Source: Streptomyces sp. NBC_00691
Lineage (GTDB): Bacteria > Actinomycetota > Actinomycetes > Streptomycetales > Streptomycetaceae
Length of the DNA stretch: 64,000 nt
Direction of reading: 5' to 3'
Assembly (NCBI RefSeq): GCF_036226665.1
Contig: NZ_CP109007.1
Location: forward strand, 4,628,501 to 4,692,500
The position numbers and the translations under genes were made by a program. The notes beneath the pieces were generated by a model. That model did no database searches. It saw nothing but the letters and a program-made list of their open reading frames with translations, and was not told where the DNA came from. The first letter of the stretch is position 1. Every line of letters begins with the position of its first letter. Of this stretch, positions 50,513 to 58,984 are shown one piece after another.

Positions 50513-51042
50513 CGCACGTAGCGTCCCCGATCACCTCGTCCCTGTCGATCTGTTTCTCGGTGCTCCGGATCCGTCCGGCGCTCCGGACCGCCGGACGGCC
50601 CGCCCGTCTCGGGCGGATCCGGCGTGTTCCGCAGCCTCTTGGCGCCGAGCCGGACGGCGTACCGCTCGCGGGCCGCGAAGTCCGCAGCCCTCCACACCAC
50701 CGGGTGCCCGACCTCCGCGCAGAGGTGGAGGATCGCGTCGTCCCCGACGTGGACGCCGACATGGGCCCCGTACGCGACGGCCGTGGAGTTGAACAGGACC
50801 AGGTCCAGCGGCCGTGCCACCGGCGCGTGGACCGTGGCCGCGGTGTCGCTCCACAGTTCGGAGGAGCGCAGCTCAGGGGGGATCAGACCGTGGTGCCTGA
50901 GCACCTCGTACGCGAACAGCTGGCAGTTGGCCCCGGCCGCGAGCCCCGGCCGGGCGGCCACGGCGGCGGCACCCGGGTAGCGGGAGCCCACGTACCGGAC
51001 GGTCCAGAACTCCGCCGGGAGGGTCGTGGTGATCGACTCCAT
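50509..51042 (-). CDS. NlpC/P60-like cysteine hydrolase domain protein
   Basis: Protein of 177 residues without a signal peptide. The likely catalytic Cys is in AAGANCQLFAYEVLRHHG and the His in GAHVGVHVGDDAILHLCAEV; the strand YGAHVGVHVG is typical of the NlpC/P60 fold. The C-terminal ~45 residues are charged and disordered (ERRTDPEHRETDRQGRGDRG). Without a signal it would work in the cytoplasm, unlike wall hydrolases. First gene of the coupled pair with the DinB gene; a good RBS (GAAGGAGGG) precedes the ATG. Confidence 0.72.
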   Translation of the reverse strand: MESITTTLPAEFWTVRYVGSRYPGAAAVAARPGLAAGANCQLFAYEVLRHHGLIPPELRSSELWSDTAATVHAPVARPLDLVLFNSTAVAYGAHVGVHVGDDAILHLCAEVGHPVVWRAADFAARERYAVRLGAKRLRNTPDPPETGGPSGGPERRTDPEHRETDRQGRGDRGRYVR

Positions 51043-51128
51043 CGGTCGTCCCTCCTTCGGGCGGGGCCGCCGGTGGCCGGTGGCAACACGTCGGACGGCC
51101 GGGGGATCGGTGGCCCCGCCCTCACGCG

Positions 51129-53357
51129 TCAGACGATCGGGTGACGCGGGGTCGGCGTCGCGGGGTAGACGGAGCTGGTCTCGCGCGGGCCGAACGGCGC
51201 CTCCGCGGTGCCCGTGCCCCGGTAGACGAACGAGCCGCCCTTGCCGTAGGCGAACAGGTCGCCGTGCCCGTCGCGGTCCACGTCCCCCATGCCGACGAGA
51301 TGGGTGTACGCGCCCCAGCCCGAGCCGACCCTGACCCGGGCGGCGAACGAGGAGCCGGTCGCGCCCTGGTAGAGCCAGAGGACGCCCGCGGTGTCCCGGG
51401 CGAGGAGGTCGCCCTGCGGCGTACCGGCGATGTCGCCGACGGCGGTGATCTGGTTCATCGCGCCCCAGCCCCCGCCGACCTTGACCCGGCCCCGGAAGGG
51501 CGAGGACCAGCTGCCCGTGCCCTGGTAGGCCCAGAGGACGCCGGACGCGTCGGTGGCGAGCAGGTCGGACCAGCCGTCACCGTTCAGGTCGCTGCCGCCG
51601 GTGATCTTGTTGTAGCCGTTCCAGCCGGCGCCGATCCTGGTGCGGCCGGCGAAGGTGCCGTCGCCCTTGCCGAGGTACAGCCAGAGGACGCCGGAGGTGT
51701 CCCGCGCGACCATGTCGGGGGCGGGGGCGCCCGCGACGTTGCCGACGGCCTCGATCTGGTCGTAGCCGTTCCAGCCGGGGCCGACGAGCTTGCTCTCCAG
51801 CGACCAGTAGTCGGAGGAGGACGAGGTCTTCCTGACCTCGTCGCGCCACAGCCGGCCGGAGGCGTCGCGGGAGAGCAGGTCCGGGGCGCCGTTGTCGTCG
51901 TAGTCGTGCAGGCCCGCCGCGCGGGTCACCTTGAAGGTGCCCGTCTTCTTGAGGTCCGGGCCCACGCCGTTGAGCGGCTTGGCGTCGAGCTGCCAGGTGT
52001 AGTCGCCGTTGGGGGCGGGGACGCCGTCGGCCAGGGTGCCCTGCCACTCGCGGCGGACCCCGGCCTGGTTCTCGAACGGGAACTCCAGGGTCCTGCCGGT
52101 GCGGACGTGGCGCAGGGTGACCTTGCCGCTGGCGTTCTGGCGGGACAGCTGCCACCCGAGGACGACCTTGCCGCCGTTCTTGTCCAGGTCGACCGTGGAC
52201 GGGACGTCGGTGGAGGTGAGGGCCAGGTAGGTGGGGGCCTCGGTACTGGCCACCAGGGCGGCGACCGGTATGCCGTTGTCGCCGGGGAGGATGTGGTAGA
52301 TGCCCTCGCCCAGGGCGACCGTGCCACCGCGCGCGTAGAGGTCGCCGTTGGGGGCGGTGGCCGTACTGGAGACGTGGTCGAGGAGCTTGACCGTGGTGCG
52401 GGGGTCGGCCAGGGAGCGGGCGGTCAGCGGGAAGAGGGCCGAGGCGACGGGGGCGGTGCCGCCGTTGAGCTCGCTGGTGGTGACCCAGTTCCCCACCAGG
52501 TTGACGTCGATGTCGGCGCCGGTCGAGGCCTGGCCGAGGTCCGTGGTGACCTCCGGGGCGTCGATGCCGCGGAGGGTCGTCACCAGCCGGACGCGGTGGG
52601 AGGTGGTGCGCTCGATCCAGGCCCAGTGGGTACGGGAGACGAAGGCGTCGGCGCCGGTCTGCTCGGAGTGGGTCTGGCGCGGACTGTCCACCGCCTGGCC
52701 GGTGGCGGTGTCGACGGCGACGAGGAAGGTGCGCAGGCCGGTGCCGGTACCGGTGGAGTACTGGATCAGTGCGACGCCGGGGGTGCTGGCCCAGACGCGG
52801 CCCAGCCGGGCGTTGCCGGGGATGACGGTGACGTCGCGGATGGTGGTCGTGCCCGTCGTGCGGCTGACCAGGTTCACGTCGAGCACACCGGTGTCCTCGT
52901 CGGTGTACGACATGACCAGGGTCTCGCCGGCTGTGCCGCGGAGCACGTAGCGCTGGTCGTTGTGGGACAGCCCGTACCGGATGCCGGTGTCGGTGCGGTT
53001 CATGTCGTTGATCCAGTAGGTGGACTCCGTCTCCTTGCGGGAGAAGACGATGTCCGACTGGCCGCCCGTGAAAGTGGTGCGGGGCTCGGTCAGGAACCTG
53101 GTGGGACCGTCGTTGTACTGGGTCCAGCGGTACTCGGTGCCGGACGGGTACACGGCGCGGGTGAGGTAGCCCGTCGCTCCGGCGCTGACGATCTCCGTGG
53201 GGTGGGGCAGCGTGATCACGGCGGCCGCCTGGGCCGGGGCCCGGACGGCGGTCACCGGGGCGGCGGTCGCGGGCACCGCTGCCAGCGCCGTTCCCGCCGT
53301 GACGGCGAGGGCGGCGGTGACGGCGGCGAGAAGACGGGTGGACGAGCGGTACTGCAC
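51129..53357 (-). CDS. Secreted FG-GAP/VCBS-repeat protein, paralogue C
   Basis: Protein of 742 residues, GTG start with GGGGGA upstream. Signal peptide LLAAVTAALAVTAGTALAAV, nearly the same as in paralogue A. Same domain order as A and B: N-terminal propeller-like region, FlgD-type Ig module (YTWQLDAKPLNGVGPDLKKT), then FG-GAP units (DLNGDGWSDLLATDASGVLW, DVDRDGHGDLFA). It is separated from A and B by about 3.4 kb of DinB, HAD and NlpC genes and the inverted repeat. Confidence 0.85.
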   Translation of the reverse strand: MQYRSSTRLLAAVTAALAVTAGTALAAVPATAAPVTAVRAPAQAAAVITLPHPTEIVSAGATGYLTRAVYPSGTEYRWTQYNDGPTRFLTEPRTTFTGGQSDIVFSRKETESTYWINDMNRTDTGIRYGLSHNDQRYVLRGTAGETLVMSYTDEDTGVLDVNLVSRTTGTTTIRDVTVIPGNARLGRVWASTPGVALIQYSTGTGTGLRTFLVAVDTATGQAVDSPRQTHSEQTGADAFVSRTHWAWIERTTSHRVRLVTTLRGIDAPEVTTDLGQASTGADIDVNLVGNWVTTSELNGGTAPVASALFPLTARSLADPRTTVKLLDHVSSTATAPNGDLYARGGTVALGEGIYHILPGDNGIPVAALVASTEAPTYLALTSTDVPSTVDLDKNGGKVVLGWQLSRQNASGKVTLRHVRTGRTLEFPFENQAGVRREWQGTLADGVPAPNGDYTWQLDAKPLNGVGPDLKKTGTFKVTRAAGLHDYDDNGAPDLLSRDASGRLWRDEVRKTSSSSDYWSLESKLVGPGWNGYDQIEAVGNVAGAPAPDMVARDTSGVLWLYLGKGDGTFAGRTRIGAGWNGYNKITGGSDLNGDGWSDLLATDASGVLWAYQGTGSWSSPFRGRVKVGGGWGAMNQITAVGDIAGTPQGDLLARDTAGVLWLYQGATGSSFAARVRVGSGWGAYTHLVGMGDVDRDGHGDLFAYGKGGSFVYRGTGTAEAPFGPRETSSVYPATPTPRHPIV

Positions 53358-53456
53358 GGTGGATTCCCCCCAAGAACAACCGGCTGCGGCGGTCGCCGCA
53401 CACCGGTTGGACTCATGATCGACACCGATGGTTGTGCGGGGCCGGCCGGTCCCGTG

Positions 53457-53972
53457 CTACCGCCGCTCCACCACGCCCCGGACGAACGCGGCCTGACCCG
53501 CGTGCTGGAGGTCCTCCGCGATCACCGACACCAGGCGCACGCCGAGCGTGACCGGCGGGTCCCAGGCGGCGTCGACGACCCGGTCCAGGTCCGCGTTCGT
53601 CACGGGCCGCACCAGGTCGAGGGTGCGCGCGTGCACCGCGTCGTAGTGGCCGAGCAGCAGCTCGGCCGGGGCGCGCACCGCGCCCACCTGGGCACTCGTC
53701 TGGCCGTACCCGGTCGCCCCCTTCCCGAAGGGCAGCCCGAAGCGGTCCCGCCAGCCGTCCGTGTCCCACAGCTGGTCCGTGCCGAAGGCGCCCGCGAGGT
53801 GATCGTCCTGGATCCGGGTGAGGTGCCAGACGAGCCAGGCGATCGAGTTGGCGTCCGGATCGACCCGGGCGGCGAGCTCGTCCTCGGTGAGGCCCTCCAC
53901 GGCCTCGTGGACGGCGTCCCGGATCCGGCCGAACGAGTCGGCCAGCAGGCCGGCGCTGTTCATGGGGGACAT
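53457..53972 (-). CDS. DinB family protein 3
   Basis: Protein of 171 residues; ATG 53972 has GAGGAG 6 nt upstream, and a longer open frame is rejected. Helices DSFGRIRDAVHEAVEGLTED, SIAWLVWHLTRIQDDHLAGA (first His plus H-L) and SVIAEDLQHAGQAAFVRGVV (second His site) fit the DinB/mycothiol-dependent fold. It is less like DUF664 than the two genes above and closer to DUF1569-like or general DinB_2 members. Confidence 0.85.
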   Translation of the reverse strand: MSPMNSAGLLADSFGRIRDAVHEAVEGLTEDELAARVDPDANSIAWLVWHLTRIQDDHLAGAFGTDQLWDTDGWRDRFGLPFGKGATGYGQTSAQVGAVRAPAELLLGHYDAVHARTLDLVRPVTNADLDRVVDAAWDPPVTLGVRLVSVIAEDLQHAGQAAFVRGVVERR

Positions 53973-54027
53973 GAGGGGCTCCTCTCGACGGCGAGTGAGC
54001 GGGGAGGACGGGCTACGCCGAACAGGG

Positions 54028-54429
54028 CTACGCGCTCCGCCCCGCCCGCCACCGCTCGACCGTCGCCTCGACGTCGAAGGGCTTGAGGTGGAGCGGCGGA
54101 CCGGCCGGCGGGCGGAGCAGTGCCTCCGCGATCCTGGTGTTGATCTCGCCGAGGATCCGGCGGACCTGGCTCTCCGAGACGGCCGCGGCCACCGCTTCCT
54201 CGGCGTCCTCGGCGGCCTTGCGCAGGGCCAGTGAGGGCGGGAGCACGGACGCGCCCTCGCGGTGCATCTTCCCCTTGATCCACCACAGCTCGTCGTACGG
54301 TGCCGAGTCGTCGGGGAGCGGCTTTCCGAAGCCCGAAAGGCGGCTGAACTCGCCACGCTCCGACGCCTCGCGGATCTGCTTGTCCACGAACGACTCGAAG
54401 CTGACTCCGGGCGGCTTGCGTTCGGTCAT
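54028..54429 (-). CDS. DUF1992 (DnaJ subfamily C member 28-like) protein
   Basis: Protein of 133 residues. FVDKQIREASERGEFSRLSG and GFGKPLPDDSAPYDELWWIK are the hallmark of the DUF1992 domain. The N-terminal J-domain of the eukaryotic homologue is absent. Mostly helical and soluble. The function is unknown, and the gene is in single copy between divergent neighbours. Confidence 0.88.
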   Translation of the reverse strand: MTERKPPGVSFESFVDKQIREASERGEFSRLSGFGKPLPDDSAPYDELWWIKGKMHREGASVLPPSLALRKAAEDAEEAVAAAVSESQVRRILGEINTRIAEALLRPPAGPPLHLKPFDVEATVERWRAGRSA

Positions 54430-54581
54430 GTGTCCAGACTACGTAAGCCCCGCGGTACGGGTGTGGTCTTCGCCGTCTTCTGCGAGACGCGATCTTCCGG
54501 CACGCTGTGGTCCGTTCCCTCTTGGTCAACGCGCGTCGACCCCTGTCCCCAGGACCCCAACCCCCACGTACCGGAGGACGC

Positions 54582-55418
54582 ATGCGTGCCCGGATCACCC
54601 CCCTCGGCACCCTGCTCGCGCTCGTCGCGGGCCTGCTCACCGCGCTCGTCACCACCACCCCGGCCCAGGCCGCGCCGCTCTTCAAGGCGCCCTTCCCGTG
54701 CGGCCAGACCTGGACGTACAGCCATCACTCGGCCGAGGTCCGCCAGGCCCTCGACTTCGTCCGGTCCGACGGCGGCACGACCGCCGGCACCCCGGTCCTG
54801 GCCTCGGCGTCCGGGACGGCGTACCGCTACTCCCAGCCGTCCGGCGCGGGCAACTACGTCGTGGTCGACCACGGCGGCGGCTGGAAGACGTACTACTTCC
54901 ACCTGAACACGTACGGGGTGGCCGACGGCGCCGCGGTCTCCCAGGGCCAGCAGATCGGCACCACCGGCAGCACGGGCAACAGCTCCGGCGCCCACATCCA
55001 CTACGAGCAGCTCTACAACGGCGTCGGCCAGTCCATCGTGATCAACGGCTCCTCGCTCGCGCCCTACCCCGGCTCGTACGGCTCCAAGTCCCTGAACAGC
55101 GACAACGGCTGCTCGGGCGGGGGAGGCGGGAAGTACTGGGTCGACACCTTCGCGAACGCCACCGGCTACGCCCAGGCGAACACCACCGCGGCCCAGGGCG
55201 TTCTGAACCGGGGCACGAACTACGTCTACTGCAAGGTCTGGGGCCAGGAGATCCGGGACGCCGCCGGGAACGTCAACCACTGGTGGCTGAAGACCGACCT
55301 GGACACCGTGTACGCCGGGAAGAACGGGCGCGGGGCGTACGTCTCCGCGTACTACCTGTCCCGCTGGGGCAACGACGAGGCCCGCGACAACAACGGCACC
55401 GTGATCCCGAACTGCTGA
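54582..55418 (+). CDS. Secreted M23 family metallopeptidase
   Basis: Protein of 278 residues from ATG 54582 (GGAGG at 54573-54577). Signal peptide to about residue 28 (LALVAGLLTALVTTTPAQA). The M23 catalytic domain has SHHSAEVRQALDFV (His and Asp ligands) and a HIHYEQ motif (H-x-H). After a Gly-rich linker (SGGGGGKY) the last ~95 residues form a small domain (GYAQANTTAAQGVLNRGTNY) like the SH3-like/cell-wall-binding part of alpha-lytic-type secreted proteins. It probably cuts peptidoglycan cross-bridges. Confidence 0.88.
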   Translation: MRARITPLGTLLALVAGLLTALVTTTPAQAAPLFKAPFPCGQTWTYSHHSAEVRQALDFVRSDGGTTAGTPVLASASGTAYRYSQPSGAGNYVVVDHGGGWKTYYFHLNTYGVADGAAVSQGQQIGTTGSTGNSSGAHIHYEQLYNGVGQSIVINGSSLAPYPGSYGSKSLNSDNGCSGGGGGKYWVDTFANATGYAQANTTAAQGVLNRGTNYVYCKVWGQEIRDAAGNVNHWWLKTDLDTVYAGKNGRGAYVSAYYLSRWGNDEARDNNGTVIPNC

Positions 55419-55486
55419 GGGCCGCCGCAGGGCCCTCGGACGAGCGGGGCTCCCGCTCGTGGACGGGCGAGCCCCGGACAAAGGGC

Positions 55487-55527
55487 AGGAGCCCCGCTCG
55501 TGCCCGAGGGCACGGAGCGGGGCTCCT
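55487..55527. terminator. Terminator between the M23 peptidase and cold-shock genes
   Basis: Long stem AGGAGCCCCGCTC-GTGCCC with GGGCAC-GGAGCGGGGCTCCT around a GAG loop; it works on both strands for the two convergent genes. A second, weaker GAGCGGGGCTC copy is at 55442-55452. Confidence 0.85.
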
Positions 55528-55566
55528 TGGGTACTGCTCTAGTCGTGCTTCGCCGACCCAGGCACC

Positions 55567-55770
55567 TTAGGCCGGGGAGACGTTCTCCGCCTGCGGGCCC
55601 TTCGGGCCCTGCGTGACGTCGAAGGTCACGAGCTGGTTCTCCTCGAGCGAACGGAAGCCGTTCGCGTTGATCGCGGAGTAGTGGACGAAGACATCCGGGC
55701 CGCCGCCGTCCTGGGCGATGAAGCCGAAGCCCTTTTCAGCGTTGAACCACTTCACGGTTCCGGTAGCCAT
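55567..55770 (-). CDS. Cold-shock protein (CspA family)
   Basis: Protein of 67 residues, the normal length. RNP1 is KGFGFIAQ and RNP2 is VFVHYSAI; the start MATGTVKWFNAEKGFGF is typical of the actinobacterial CspA/ScoF group. It is an RNA chaperone that melts structured mRNA. AGGAGGG lies 3 nt upstream of the ATG. The long 5' leader with a hairpin is typical for this family. The window also has its usual Streptomyces neighbour, mqnA, divergent. Confidence 0.95.
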   Translation of the reverse strand: MATGTVKWFNAEKGFGFIAQDGGGPDVFVHYSAINANGFRSLEENQLVTFDVTQGPKGPQAENVSPA

Positions 55771-55870
55771 GAGCCCTCCTATGGGCCAAAGGGTCGCCCT
55801 GCTCCAGAACCTGCAAACAAGTCTGAAAACTACAAAAGCCTGCGGGTCACATGCTCCGCAGGCTCTGTAC
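55771..55870 (-). promoter_or_regulatory. 5' leader of the cold-shock gene with hairpin
   Basis: AGCCTGCGG (55837-55845) pairs with CCGCAGGCT (55856-55864), a 9-bp stem, 67 nt upstream of the start on the minus strand. The AT-richer leader and structured 5' UTR agree with a temperature-sensitive cspA-type leader. Confidence 0.5.
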
Positions 55871-56019
55871 TGCAAGGGAAACCAAACTGCAACTTGCGTT
55901 GAGCGTAGCACGCAGGCCGCCCGGGACGGTAGAGGGAAAGATCACTTCACTCGCATGTTTGATCTCGCTCCGTGTGCTGACGCGCGTGCCCCGGCGATGC
56001 CCACAGTACGAGACGGGTC

Positions 56020-56025
56020 TAGCCT
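56020..56025 (+). promoter_or_regulatory. -10 box of a probable leaderless mqnA mRNA
   Basis: TAGCCT 6 nt before the GTG at 56032 and no ribosome site between them; the transcript would begin at or next to the start codon. Confidence 0.4.
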
Positions 56026-56031
56026 CACGAT

Positions 56032-56904
56032 GTGGACAATGCAACCGACGACCAGCAGCGCAGCCGGCCCCGCGTCGGGCACATCCAGTTCCTGAACTGC
56101 CTCCCCCTGTACTGGGGCCTGGCCAGGACCGGAACGCTCCTCGACCTCGAGCTGACCAAGGACACCCCCGAGAAGCTCAGCGAGCGGCTCGTGCGGGGCG
56201 ATCTGGACATCGGCCCCATCACCCTCGTCGAATACCTCCGCAACGCGTCGGACCTGGTCGCGCTCCCCGACATCGCCGTCGGCTGCGACGGGCCCGTCAT
56301 GTCCTGCGTGATCGTCTCGCAGCGGCCCCTGGAGGAGCTGGACGGGGCGCGCGTCGCACTCGGCTCCACCTCCCGCACCTCCGTACGGCTCGCCCAGCTC
56401 CTCCTCGCCGAGCGGTTCGGGGTGGCGCCGGACTACTACACCTGCCCCCCTGACCTGGGCCTGATGATGCAGGAGGCCGAGGCGGCCGTCCTCATCGGCG
56501 ACGCCGCGCTCCGCGCCTCGCTGCACGACGCGCCCCGGCTCGGCCTCCAGGTCCACGACCTCGGCCTCATGTGGAAGGACTGGACGGGCCTCCCGTTCGT
56601 CTTCGCCGTGTGGGCGGCGCGCAAGGACTTCCTGGCGCGCGAGCCGGAGACCGTCCACGAGGTGCACCAGGCGTTCCTGGCCTCCCGTGACCTCTCGCTG
56701 GAGGAGGTCGCCAAGGTCGCCGAGCAGGCCGCCCGCTGGGAGACCTTCGACGCCGAACTGCTGGAGCGGTACTTCCGTACGCTCGACTTCCGCTTCGGTC
56801 CCGAGCAGCTCGCCGGGGTCCGTGAGTTCGCCCGCAGGACCGGCCCCACGACCGGCTTCCCGGCCGACGTCACCGTCGAACTGCTGCCGCCCGCACGGGA
56901 TTAG
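56032..56904 (+). CDS. mqnA: Chorismate dehydratase of the futalosine menaquinone pathway
   Basis: Protein of 290 residues, GTG start. VGHIQFLNCLPLYWGL at the N terminus and GDLDIGPITLVEYLRN are conserved in MqnA. The fold is a periplasmic-binding type II domain and the enzyme acts in the cytoplasm. MqnA turns chorismate into 3-[(1-carboxyvinyl)oxy]benzoate, the first futalosine-pathway step. The next pathway gene in the window, mqnC, lies 266 bp downstream. Confidence 0.9.
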   Translation: MDNATDDQQRSRPRVGHIQFLNCLPLYWGLARTGTLLDLELTKDTPEKLSERLVRGDLDIGPITLVEYLRNASDLVALPDIAVGCDGPVMSCVIVSQRPLEELDGARVALGSTSRTSVRLAQLLLAERFGVAPDYYTCPPDLGLMMQEAEAAVLIGDAALRASLHDAPRLGLQVHDLGLMWKDWTGLPFVFAVWAARKDFLAREPETVHEVHQAFLASRDLSLEEVAKVAEQAARWETFDAELLERYFRTLDFRFGPEQLAGVREFARRTGPTTGFPADVTVELLPPARD

Positions 56905-57125
56905 CGGGGCGCGCGCGTTCCGGGCCCCGTTCCCGGTTCCCGATTCGGCTCCCGCCGCCCTTCCGGGAGCCCTTCCGTCGATCTCCCGGTGGTCTTCCAC
57001 GGGTCTCCCGGAATTCGCCGTCGCGTCTCCGTTCGGCAATTCACCCCTTTATCCATGTCCGGACCGTCCGTATTACCGCCACGCCCCCGCACACCACCCG
57101 ACGGAAGCGGTGAGGAGCGCTGGCG

Positions 57126-57131
57126 TAGGCT
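57126..57131 (+). promoter_or_regulatory. Possible -10 box for mqnC
   Basis: TAGGCT 39 nt before the GTG at 57171; the -35 region is weak. The 266-bp gap between mqnA and mqnC otherwise shows nothing. Confidence 0.3.
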
Positions 57132-57170
57132 GGTTCGGTCGACAGAACCCCTCCGAAAGGGACACACCCG

Positions 57171-58370
57171 GTGACCGAGAAGGCCGAACTCCAGTCTGTT
57201 CTCGACCGCGCTGCCGCGGGTGGCCGGATCACCCCCGAGGAGGCGCTCGACCTCTACCGCTCGGCGCCCCTGCACGCCCTCGGCTCCGCCGCCGACGCCG
57301 TGCGCCGCCGCCGGTACGCGGGGACCGAGCACATCGCGACGTACATCATCGAGCGGAACATCAACTACACGAACGTCTGCGTGACGGCGTGCAAGTTCTG
57401 CGCCTTCTACGCGGCCCCCAAGGACACGAAGAAGGGCTGGAGCCGCGACCTCGACGACATCCTGCGCCGCTGCGCGGAGACCGTGGAGCTCGGCGGCACC
57501 CAGATCATGTTCCAGGGCGGCCACCACCCGGACTACGGCGTCGAGTACTACGAGAAGCACTTCGCCGCCATCAAGGCCGAGTTCCCGCAGCTGGTCATCC
57601 ACTCCCTCGGCGCGTCCGAGGTCGAGCACATGGCCCGGATCAGCGGGGTCTCCGTCGAGGAGGCCATCACCCGCATCCACGCGGCGGGCCTCGACTCCTT
57701 CGCCGGCGCCGGCGCCGAGCTCCTGCCGGAGCGGCCGCGCAAGGCCATCGCCCCGCTCAAGGAGAGCGGCGAGCGCTGGCTGGAGATCATGGAGATCGCG
57801 CACAACCTCGGGGTCGAGTCGACGTCCACCATGCTGATGGGCACCGGCGAGACCAACGCCGAGCGGATCGAGCACCTGCGGATGATCCGCGACGTGCAGG
57901 ACCGGACGGGAGGCTTCCGGGCCTTCATCCCGTACACGTACCAGCCCGAGAACAACCACCTCAAGGGCCGCACGCAGGCCACGCTCCTCGAGTACCTGCG
58001 CATGATCGCCATCGGCCGGCTGTTCCTCGACAACGTCGCACACATCCAGGGCTCCTGGCTCACCACGGGCAAGGAGATCGGCCAGCTCACCCTGCACTAC
58101 GGCGCGGACGACCTCGGCTCGATCATGTTGGAGGAGAACGTCGTCTCCTCGGCCGGCGCCAAGCACCGCTCCAACCTGCGCGAGATGATCGACATGATCC
58201 GTACGGCGGACCGCGTCCCGGCGCAGCGCACCACGACGTACGAGCACATCGTCGTCCACGACGACCCGGCGAACGACCCGGTCGACGAGCGCGTCGCCTC
58301 CCACATCTCGTCCACGGCGATCGAGGGCGGCACGGCACACCCCGAGCTGAAGCTCCTCGACGCCAACTGA
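57171..58370 (+). CDS. mqnC: Cyclic dehypoxanthinyl futalosine synthase (radical SAM)
   Basis: Protein of 399 residues, GTG start with AAAGGGA upstream. The radical SAM [4Fe-4S] motif is C70-x3-C74-x2-C77 (NVCVTACKFCAFY). GGTQIMFQGGHHPDYGVEYY and MGTGETNAERIEHLRMIRDV are diagnostic of MqnC within the MqnE/MqnC/CofH group. It cyclises dehypoxanthinyl futalosine on the way to the naphthoquinone ring. Confidence 0.94.
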   Translation: MTEKAELQSVLDRAAAGGRITPEEALDLYRSAPLHALGSAADAVRRRRYAGTEHIATYIIERNINYTNVCVTACKFCAFYAAPKDTKKGWSRDLDDILRRCAETVELGGTQIMFQGGHHPDYGVEYYEKHFAAIKAEFPQLVIHSLGASEVEHMARISGVSVEEAITRIHAAGLDSFAGAGAELLPERPRKAIAPLKESGERWLEIMEIAHNLGVESTSTMLMGTGETNAERIEHLRMIRDVQDRTGGFRAFIPYTYQPENNHLKGRTQATLLEYLRMIAIGRLFLDNVAHIQGSWLTTGKEIGQLTLHYGADDLGSIMLEENVVSSAGAKHRSNLREMIDMIRTADRVPAQRTTTYEHIVVHDDPANDPVDERVASHISSTAIEGGTAHPELKLLDAN

Positions 58371-58377
58371 CGCGCCC

Positions 58378-58977
58378 GTGCTGACCATCCACGTCGCCGA
58401 GGCGTCGCCCGAGACGGCCGTCCTGGTCGACGCCGACCACATCGCCGCCGTCGGCCCGTACGACGACCTGGTCGCCGTCAGGCCCGAGGCCCGGGTGCGC
58501 CGGTGGCCCGGCATCCTCACGCCCGGACTCCTCAACCCGTACGGCCCCGAGCTGCTCGAAGGCATGTACCACCCGGACCCCCGGGAGGCCGAGGGCTTCG
58601 GCACCGAGCCGATCCCCGGCGAGCGGGCGCAGCGGATCTTCCGTGCCGACCCGTCGCGCCGCGCCGCCTCCGCGCGGCGCGGTGTGCAGCGGCTCCTGGC
58701 CCACGGGACGGTCGCCGTCGCCGGCGAGCTGCGGGGCCGGGCCGCCGTCGACGCGGTGCGCCGGGCCGGTCTCGCCGTCGGCCGGCGCCCGGAGCGGCTG
58801 CACGGCGGCCCGTCCTTCTCGCCGTCGCCGCTGATCCTCCTGCCCGGTCTGATCCCGGGCGGCCCCGCGCGCTTCGCCGTCTTCGACGTCCCCGACCGGG
58901 CCGGCCTGGTCCGCCTGGGCCCGTCCACCTGCGTCGCCACCGTCATCGGCGGGCGGCTGGTGTTCCGGCAGCGGTAG
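58378..58977 (+). CDS. Imidazolonepropionase-like domain protein, degenerate amidohydrolase
   Basis: Protein of 199 residues, GTG start 8 bp after mqnC, so it is probably in the same operon. RRWPGILTPGLLNPYGPELL corresponds to the strand that normally ends in the H-x-H metal motif of amidohydrolases (PGLIDxHxH), but here both His are lost (NPYGP). The TIM-barrel core is also much shorter than the ~400 residues of MqnX-like deaminases. It may be a non-catalytic relic or a chaperone-like partner. Conservation beside mqnC is plausible but cannot be checked here. Confidence 0.6.
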   Translation: MLTIHVAEASPETAVLVDADHIAAVGPYDDLVAVRPEARVRRWPGILTPGLLNPYGPELLEGMYHPDPREAEGFGTEPIPGERAQRIFRADPSRRAASARRGVQRLLAHGTVAVAGELRGRAAVDAVRRAGLAVGRRPERLHGGPSFSPSPLILLPGLIPGGPARFAVFDVPDRAGLVRLGPSTCVATVIGGRLVFRQR

Positions 58978-58984
58978 CCGCGCC

